NCBI GenBank assembly: GCA_035495315.1
Contig: DATJGF010000125.1
Span: forward strand, 1-10,713
Source of the DNA: DATJGF01 sp035495315
GTDB lineage: Bacteria > Verrucomicrobiota > Verrucomicrobiia > Limisphaerales > UBA8199
Length of the DNA: 10,713 nucleotides
Direction: 5' to 3'
The translations under genes and the position numbers were made by a program. How positions within the stretch are numbered: the first letter of the stretch is position 1; each line of letters starts with the position of its first letter. Positions 6,004 to 10,713 of this stretch are shown here, piece after piece. The notes beneath the pieces were generated by a model. That model saw only the letters and a program-made list of their open reading frames with translations. It searched no databases and was not told where the DNA came from.

Positions 6004-7844
6004 TGTCCATCGTTCTGGCCAACGTTACGAAGCGCTACGGGTCGCAAACCGTGGTGAAGAATGTTTCCTTGGAAATCGGGGAGGGAGGACTCTTCGTATT
6101 GCTCGGCGCGAGCGGGAGCGGCAAGAGCACGGTCCTGCGCATGATCGCTGGTCTGACCACCTGCGATGAAGGTCGCATTCTGATCAAAGGCCGTGATGTG
6201 ACCCATTTGGCCCCTCAGCCTCGCGGCACCGGCCTGGTCTTCCAGAACTATTCCATCTTTCGGCACATGACTGTGGCCGAGAATATCGAGTTTGGCCTCA
6301 AGATCCGCAAGGTAGCTTCGGTCCAACGCGCCAAGCGGCGAGATGAATTGCTGGAACTGGTCGGTCTCACCGGCTACGGCGATCGCTATCCGCACCAGAT
6401 CTCCGGAGGCCAGCAGCAGCGGGTCGCATTAGCTCGCGCATTGGCCTACGAGCCCTCGGTGTTACTGCTGGATGAACCCTTGGGCGCGTTGGACGTAAAG
6501 ATCCGCGCGCAGTTGCGCCGGAGCCTCAAGGAAATACAACGCCGTCTCCGCGTTACGACCTTGTTGGTCACACATGATCAGGAGGAGGCCTATGAGCTGG
6601 CTGACCGCATCGGTGTGATGGACCGTGGGACGCTGCTCGAAGTTGGGGTACCGGAAGAACTCTATCACCGACCCAGAACGCTTTATGTCGCTAGCTTTCT
6701 TGGCGGCGGCACTGTGTTAGCCGGACGCGTTGCAAACGGCCTCGCGCACTTCGGTCCTCTGAGCCTGCCCATTCCGGCCGAAGTGCCACATGAGGAGGGG
6801 GCCTCGGCGGAACTTTTGTTCCGTCCTGAGCACGTAATCCTGAGTAGCGATCCGCCAGCCTCCAATGGTCCCGTTCTGGGCAAGGGCCGGGTCGTGGAGC
6901 AGACCTTTTCGGGAGCTGCGCGCCGATTGCGGCTGCACTTGCCACACTTGCCAAGCACTCGGCAGGTTTCGCCTGCGGTAGCATTTGGTGAGCAGGGCAT
7001 TGTCATCGAGACCAGCATTCCCGCCTCGGCTCCCGCCCCTGCTGACGAACCCTGGGTAAGCCTGCGCAATTGGGCTATTCTCGGGCAAGCGCCACCGCGA
7101 TTGTTGGTTATCGACACCGGTTCAGGACCGCTCACATCTTTGCATACCGCAAGCGCCTTGGCCGGACCGATGCGCGCTTCCGTAATCGTGCTCGGCTATG
7201 CGAGAGGCGACGCACCCGAAGATTTCCGCGACACGGTAGCACACCGGGCACAAAGCGCCGAGCTGAACGAAGCCGAGGTGCACATCGGAACTAGCGACCT
7301 GCCCATACAAATCGCCACTGAATCCGCTAACACTCTCTTTGATTTCATCATCTTGTCTGGCAACCCCGGAGCTGCCAAGGCAGGCTTAAAACCAGACGTC
7401 GTCTCGTTTTTGGAGGGCGCCGACACGCCAGTGATCGTCGTCGCAGCTGAAGCCCCGAAACGTTTCGAACGAATCCTCATTTGCACCCGCGCCGGCGAAC
7501 CAGGCAAGAACGATATCCGAATTGGTGGTCGGTTGGCGCGGCATCTCGGCGCCCAGGTAACTCTGCTCCACATCCAGCAGCCTGAACTGGGAGAGCAACC
7601 TCTGGCTCGAAGGCATTTGGAAATGGCTTCGGCAACCCTGTCCGGGCTGGAAGTTCAGAACACGATCCGCACATATCCCGATCCGAGTCCGGCCGAGGCT
7701 ATCCTGCGCGAGGCCGCCAAACACGATCTGATCGTAGTCGGAGGCCACGGCCCCGAAGTTCAGTCACTCTTCTCCCGTGACGACATCACCCTGCAGGTCT
7801 TAATGCGTGTTCCGTGCCCGGTCCTGGTTGTTCCTGCCGAGTAA
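6003..7844 (+). CDS. CysA-like ABC transporter ATPase fused to two C-terminal universal-stress-protein domains
   Basis: Residues 1-~235 are a complete importer ATPase: Walker A GASGSGKST (35-43), Q-loop Q81, signature ISGGQQQR (133-140), Walker B LLLDEP (154-159), D-loop GALD (161-164) and switch His191 (THDQEEAYELADR). Residues ~236-360 look like the C-terminal TOBE-type regulatory region of CysA/ModC-like proteins (RPEHVIL at 274-280). CysA normally ends there at about 350-365. Here ~250 residues follow that read as two USP folds. USP1 spans ~364-483 (PRLLVIDTGSG, FIILSGNPG, TPVIVVAAE). USP2 spans ~488-612 (ERILICTRAG, ARHLGAQVTLLHI, DLIVVGGHG, MRVPCPVLVVPAE). In both, the Gly-Ser/Thr of the USP ATP motif G-2x-G-9x-G(S/T) is replaced (Asp593-Asp594 in USP2). 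The frame is uninterrupted and codon use looks even, so this is a genuine fusion. The ATPase powers sulfate-type uptake; the tail may sense a ligand or mediate dimerisation (inference). Confidence 0.93.
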   Translation: MSIVLANVTKRYGSQTVVKNVSLEIGEGGLFVLLGASGSGKSTVLRMIAGLTTCDEGRILIKGRDVTHLAPQPRGTGLVFQNYSIFRHMTVAENIEFGLKIRKVASVQRAKRRDELLELVGLTGYGDRYPHQISGGQQQRVALARALAYEPSVLLLDEPLGALDVKIRAQLRRSLKEIQRRLRVTTLLVTHDQEEAYELADRIGVMDRGTLLEVGVPEELYHRPRTLYVASFLGGGTVLAGRVANGLAHFGPLSLPIPAEVPHEEGASAELLFRPEHVILSSDPPASNGPVLGKGRVVEQTFSGAARRLRLHLPHLPSTRQVSPAVAFGEQGIVIETSIPASAPAPADEPWVSLRNWAILGQAPPRLLVIDTGSGPLTSLHTASALAGPMRASVIVLGYARGDAPEDFRDTVAHRAQSAELNEAEVHIGTSDLPIQIATESANTLFDFIILSGNPGAAKAGLKPDVVSFLEGADTPVIVVAAEAPKRFERILICTRAGEPGKNDIRIGGRLARHLGAQVTLLHIQQPELGEQPLARRHLEMASATLSGLEVQNTIRTYPDPSPAEAILREAAKHDLIVVGGHGPEVQSLFSRDDITLQVLMRVPCPVLVVPAE

Positions 7845-7864
7845 CGTACACAGGTATGATACCC

Positions 7865-7876
7865 GGGGTTTACCCC
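7865..7876. repeat. Short perfect inverted repeat downstream of the ABC operon
   Basis: GGGGTTTACCCC (5-base arms, 2-base centre) lies about 20 bases after the ATPase stop. It has no T-run and too small a loop for a normal intrinsic terminator, so its role is unknown. It is the only structure seen where the operon should end. Confidence 0.25.
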
Positions 7877-7979
7877 AGTTGGCGGACTGCGATGCGAGCG
7901 CGACTTTGTGGCCGCTTTGGGTAGCGATTAGAAGCTCTAGTTTGAGACCTTTCACGGGCGCGTCCACCTCAATATTCCT

Positions 7980-8126
7980 ATGAACTTTTTCAACAGACAC
8001 CCGTATCATGTAGCCATCGTCGGTGCTGGTTTTTCAGGCGCAATGGTGGCCATCCATTTAGCGAAGCTGACACCGCGCCGACGTGTGCTGGTCATTGACA
8101 AGACACGCCAAGCCAAAGAACGATAG
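7980..8126 (+). pseudogene. FAD/NAD(P)-binding oxidoreductase, truncated N-terminal fragment
   Basis: From the ATG at 7980 there are 48 codons. Residues 10-40 form a textbook Rossmann dinucleotide-binding unit: a beta-strand HVAIVGAGFSG (GxGxxG type, residues 15-20), helix AMVAIHLAKL, then the second strand RRVLVIDK ending in an acidic residue. This matches the start of FAD-dependent proteins of the FAD_NAD_binding family, which run to about 450-600 residues. The frame stops after KTRQAKER at a TAG, so over 90% of the protein is missing. The break lies near base 8113, where the sequence switches to an HTH-type reading in another frame. No Shine-Dalgarno precedes the ATG. The remnant cannot bind FAD as a functional enzyme. 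Confidence 0.72.
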
Positions 8127-8343
8127 CTACTTATGGAAATCCAGCCAATATCCTGCCCATCCCCAACACATCGGCGAGCAAATCAAGAAGCGAAGGTTCG
8201 ATCTAAAAATGACAGCCGTTGAGTGCCGGAAAATCCTCGGTGTGGACAAAAGCACCTTGACAGATTGGGAGCGAGGGAAGCATAAACCGAAGGCTGAGAA
8301 TCGTGACAAGATTATCCGGTTCCTGGTATATGGGCGGCTCTGA
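8083..8343 (+). pseudogene. Xre-like helix-turn-helix protein, probably a 5'-damaged remnant
   Basis: The frame from a GTG at 8083 encodes 86 residues. From about residue 23 (YPAHPQHIGEQIKKRRFDL) to 83 it matches the short HTH proteins that typically begin with a YP-x-x-P-x-x-LGEHLRKRRLDLGL-like stretch. The HTH itself is at about 44-65 (TAVECRKILGVDKSTLTDWE), followed by the usual KIIRFL-x-Y helix. The first ~15 codons overlap the truncated FAD gene in another frame and look like chance sequence, so the native start is probably lost. The domain ends at FLVYGRL where relatives read FLGYDPL. The HTH core is intact and could in principle fold and bind DNA if expressed. The fold call is good; whether the gene is alive is doubtful. 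Confidence 0.6.
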
Positions 8344-8586
8344 AACAACCCCATCCCCACCCCCGCTAAAAAGCAACTTAACCTTTGGCCCGGCGAAGCC
8401 GCTTTCGGGAAAGACCGCCAGGAATTCCCGGAGCTCCCTGTTGAAGTTGCCTCGCGATCTGACCACGCCCTTCTGCTCGAACTCAACGAGATCATCGCCA
8501 GATTTCCATCGCCAACACACGCTCTTCGGAAACCCTTTTGGCCAATACCAGCAGCCAGACAACTTTGGCAGGAGGCGTTTTCATAA
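8344..8586 (+). pseudogene. Coding-like stretch of unknown family, in frame after the HTH stop codon
   Basis: Directly after the TGA at 8341-8343 the same frame stays open for 80 codons to a TAA at 8584-8586. It contains no ATG, GTG or TTG start near its beginning. The translation has a protein-like composition, for example LNLWPGEAAFGKDRQ, then HALLLELNEIIARFPSP and PAARQLWQEAFS, with helices and few odd residues. I do not recognise the family. It may be the 3' end of a gene whose 5' part was lost, or a former continuation of the HTH gene interrupted by the stop. A minus-strand frame also covers this region but looks less natural (Trp/Cys/Gly-rich). Confidence 0.3.
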
Positions 8587-8877
8587 ACCTCTCTGACGCA
8601 GACTTGCGCAAGGTTGTAAACCTTTAACTCTTAAGGTCAGTCTTATGCCACCGTCACAGTGCTGGCCGCAACTTACGCCAGGCTGGCCAGTTCGACAAAA
8701 CAGTCAACGTCGTGTATGTTCAAAAATCCCCTCCAGGCACTCAGTCAAAAAGTGTTCAAGTCATGATGAGTCTTGAAATGACAGCACAGTAACAGACAAC
8801 GCAACCTAAAACCTGGCGCAGTGAAGAGCTGCGACAAACAAAATAATAAACAAGCCTACACAACCAAATAACCAGCT
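8587..8877. other. Non-coding gap ahead of the secreted-protein gene
   Basis: About 290 bases without a convincing gene on either strand. The last 60 bases are A-rich (ACAAACAAAATAATAAACAAG) up to the next start codon and would suit an unstructured leader. A TTGAAA at about 8772 could be a -35, but no good -10 stands at the right distance, so I make no promoter call. Confidence 0.5.
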
Positions 8878-9633
8878 ATGAAAACGCGAACATTAATCGC
8901 AATAGCCTGCCTCGGCTTCGGCTCTATTCAGGGCAACCTCATTGCCGCCCAGCGACCCTTCAGCGACTTCCTGTCGCGCCAGGGCAAATTCTGCCTGCAA
9001 CTGGATGCCGATGGAAACCTCGATTGCTCAGCCAGCACTTATGTCAATGACACGACGGGCGGCGGTTGCTTGCTCTTTGTCCCACCAGTTGCTAATTATA
9101 TCGGCTGGTCCGATCCGAAAGGCGCCAGCGCCTCCTTTGATTACGCCGGTTTGGCCGACGCTGCCCTGGGCGGGCGGTTGGGAACACTCATCGATGGCAG
9201 CATCGACGAAATCCCTCAGAAGGACGGCAGTGCCATCGTCAAAGTCGTGCTCCACGCGCGCAATGCAATGGCTTTTGCCGTGAGCGGATTCGACTTCAAC
9301 GGTTCATTAACCTTCGGGAACCGGGTCGCCGAAATCCTCGCGGGGGCGCCGCCTTCTGTAGGTTCTTGCACTTTTAAAATCGAATTTCGCAACCCTGCGC
9401 CTGGCGCGCCGCTGCCGGATATGCTCGATCTCTTAGTGTGTCGGGTCGCCGACGTGATTCGGTATTCCTTCGTCGGCCAGTCGCAAGGATTGCTGGCCAA
9501 TGGCAGCCCGGGCACGCTGCAGGTGACACAGGTCGGCCTCATTGCCGTTGCCGGCAAAGCCAATTCCAACAGCCGCGTGGCCCTCGACGCCTTCCCCGCC
9601 GAACACATCATTGTCCACGCGACAGGGCGATAG
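8878..9633 (+). CDS. Secreted protein of unknown function
   Basis: This 251-residue protein starts with a clear signal peptide: MKTR, a hydrophobic core (LIAIACLGFGSI) and a likely cleavage after NLIAA near residue 24. A lipoprotein is unlikely, because the Cys at 11 sits inside the hydrophobic core. The mature part has five Cys (39, 50, 64, 164, 188), suggesting disulfides in the periplasm or outside. Alternating hydrophobic stretches and many Gly/Ser/Asn suggest a mainly beta structure. Features include a GGGCLLFVPPVANYIGWSDP segment (61-80) and a SGFDFNGSLTFGNRVAEIL segment (136-154). I do not recognise the family. It stands alone, with no Shine-Dalgarno and flanked by gene remnants, but its reading frame is intact and consistent from signal peptide to stop, so it is probably a live gene. 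Confidence 0.75.
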   Translation: MKTRTLIAIACLGFGSIQGNLIAAQRPFSDFLSRQGKFCLQLDADGNLDCSASTYVNDTTGGGCLLFVPPVANYIGWSDPKGASASFDYAGLADAALGGRLGTLIDGSIDEIPQKDGSAIVKVVLHARNAMAFAVSGFDFNGSLTFGNRVAEILAGAPPSVGSCTFKIEFRNPAPGAPLPDMLDLLVCRVADVIRYSFVGQSQGLLANGSPGTLQVTQVGLIAVAGKANSNSRVALDAFPAEHIIVHATGR

Positions 9634-9698
9634 GGATTCGAGCCATGCCGGCGTCGCTGAGTTCCGACCCAAAATGAGGCCTGCTCAAACAGGACCGA

Positions 9699-9959
9699 AT
9701 GATGGCAAACGAACTCCGCGATAACCCGTCGGCGCGACTAGTCCGGTTCGCGGCGTTGATTCCGTCAGCGGGCAGTAACCCGGTCCGCGCCCAAGGTTCC
9801 CTGAATCCTGGCTTCAGTACGGGCAGCGGCGCGGAGGATGCCGTTCAGACCGTCACAGTTCAAAGCGATGGAAAAATCATCGCCGCCGGCCTCTTTTTTA
9901 ACATCAACGGCGCGGCAAACGGCCTCGGGATCGCATGGCTCAACACACGCTGGGTCTGA
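9699..9959 (+). pseudogene. Delta-60 repeat (DUF5122) protein, N-terminal stub with frame break
   Basis: The frame encodes 86 residues. Residues 31-83 (AQGSLNPGFSTGSGAEDAVQ, then TVTVQSDGKIIAAGLF, then GIAWLN) are one delta-60 repeat. This beta-propeller-like unit has the usual pattern LDPSFNPGTGAD...ALQPDGKIL.GGDF...ARLN and occurs in long arrays in large secreted proteins. The stretch before it (LVRFAALIPSAGSNPVRAQ) looks like a decayed signal peptide. The repeat should continue with LNTDGSLD, but here reads LNTRWV and stops. Dropping one base near 9948 would give LNTAGSE, so a one-base insertion is likely. Nothing beyond resembles further repeats, so the gene is also truncated. Such arrays are frequent in Verrucomicrobia, which gives a hint of the host. 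Confidence 0.7.
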
Positions 9960-10713
9960 AAGACTGGCAGGGCTCCTTACAACTTGCGGAGTCGGAAGGG
10001 GTGACGCTAGTGTGCTGTCACTGACAAAGGTTTACAATGCGCCCTCGGAAATTTTGTTGCCCCTCACCCCTTCCCTGCTATGAGTAATGTCAAGAACGGG
10101 CTGCGCGTGGAACGGCTTGTCTTATTTTTTCATTAAAAGCGGTCTTTGTCTTTTGTGTTGTCTTGGCTGGATCCGTTCAAAAATGGTACGATTATGGTTT
10201 TAAGGAGGGCATTCCCCGCTTGTTGGATTTGTGCGAAGCCCGAAGTTCGCGATTCGACTCCGCTTCGCAGTTGGCGTCTTGGATTTGCTTCGCCTCATGG
10301 CTCTCGGTTTTAGGAGCTTCGCTGCCTTTAGCGCTCGCCGCCTGGGTAGGGCACTGTAGCCCAGGAGCTTCTCAGTAGTGCTCAGGGAAACTGCCTTATT
10401 GGTATCCCGTCCATGACCCGAACGCCAGTTTCGCCGCCCTAAAAGGGGTTTTTTGAAAACCGACGCGGTGTCTACGCAAAGCATCTTGGTTATTACTCTC
10501 CCGTTACTTACAATTGGCGGTCTCATTCCCGCCCTTTGCCCGCTTCCACTGGCCGGTCTGCTCCTTAATTCGACCCACTCAGCCCTCACTTCTTGACCGG
10601 ACTCGACTCCTTGAGCAGCCGGAACACTTCACTTTCCGTCGAGAGGACTACAGTGATGTCATTGGTCGCGATTTTCCGGTAGGTATCCATAGTCCTTAGA
10701 AAATTGTAGAGTT
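9960..10713. other. About 750 bases without a convincing gene
   Basis: Open frames here are short or of unnatural composition on both strands, and no RNA gene was recognised. Small structures are present. GCGAAGC at 10233-10239 is mirrored by GCTTCGC at 10262-10268, which recurs directly at 10287-10293 and 10316-10322. CCTGGG at 10341-10346 pairs with CCCAGG at 10360-10365. These may be remnants of degraded palindromic repeats or chance. A possible small minus-strand frame at the right edge is listed separately. Confidence 0.45.
10586..10690 (-). CDS. Possible 34-residue small protein, doubtful
   Basis: The minus-strand frame from the ATG at 10690 reads MDTYRKIATNDITVV and ends in ESSPVKK before a TGA. 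It has a natural amino-acid composition, with an amphipathic helix in the second half. An AAGGA precedes the ATG by only two bases, too close for a normal ribosome binding site. No family is recognised. It could be a genuine small gene or the stub of a larger one. Confidence 0.2.
   Translation of the reverse strand: MDTYRKIATNDITVVLSTESEVFRLLKESSPVKK

Noticed and set aside
6003..7100. Reading the ATPase as a molybdate ModC or iron/polyamine ATPase
   Set aside because: The neighbouring binding protein carries the sulfate-family LFSIADFGGWTKA-type signature and the permease is of the CysT/CysW group, so a CysA-like role fits better, although molybdate or tungstate cannot be fully excluded.
7800..8009. 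69-codon minus-strand frame over the end of the ATPase gene and the following gap
   Set aside because: Part of it (VDAPVKGLKLELLIATQSG) looks somewhat protein-like, but I could not tie it to a family, and its ends run antisense to the ATPase and the FAD fragment. Possibly a small remnant, not supported enough to list.
10200..10589. 129-codon minus-strand frame in the right-hand gap
   Set aside because: It is Arg/Ser/Lys-rich without helix or strand logic and matches no known domain; likely chance.
1..10713. CRISPR arrays, tRNA or rRNA genes, intact transposases
   Set aside because: No regularly spaced repeats, cloverleaf-like sequences or transposase motifs were seen on either strand by eye.

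Overview
The window looks like chromosomal DNA of a soil or freshwater bacterium with moderately high GC, most likely of the Verrucomicrobia/Pedosphaera type or a related phylum. This is an inference. It rests on a delta-60 (DUF5122) repeat stub of the kind common in that group, on a short HTH protein of a style frequent in such genomes, and on the near absence of Shine-Dalgarno sequences in front of the genes. No rRNA, tRNA, CRISPR array or intact insertion sequence was seen.

Layout. Left edge (1-1180): the first 65 codons of a minus-strand alpha-amylase-family (GH13) gene run off the window. They are followed by a plus-strand LysR-type regulator that keeps only the C-terminal half of its ligand domain, and then by a gap. 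Chromate block (1181-3936, all minus): chrB (sensor/regulator), chrA (long-form chromate efflux transporter, start overlapping the chrB stop) and a stand-alone ChrB C-terminal-domain protein form a compact three-gene operon. Sulfate-type importer block (4127-7844, all plus, divergent from chrB): a membrane-anchored sulfate/thiosulfate-type binding protein, one permease and an ABC ATPase are joined by 4-base and 1-base overlaps. The ATPase carries a C-terminal tail of two universal-stress-protein (USP) domains, which is the most unusual protein in the window.

Right part (7845-10713): mostly gene wreckage. It holds the first ~45 codons of an FAD/NAD(P)-binding protein fused by a break to an Xre-like HTH stub, then an anonymous coding-like stretch in the same frame after the HTH stop. 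An apparently intact secreted protein of unknown function follows, then a frame-broken delta-60 repeat stub and about 750 bases without a convincing gene.

How the genes may work together: chromate is a structural analogue of sulfate and enters cells through sulfate importers, while ChrA exports it under ChrB control. Here a sulfate-type importer and a chromate exporter diverge from one 190-base region, and a perfect inverted repeat lies directly against the chrB start codon. Coordinated control of oxyanion uptake and efflux is a reasonable hypothesis, with the USP tail as a possible sensor on the importer ATPase. None of this is proven by the sequence alone.
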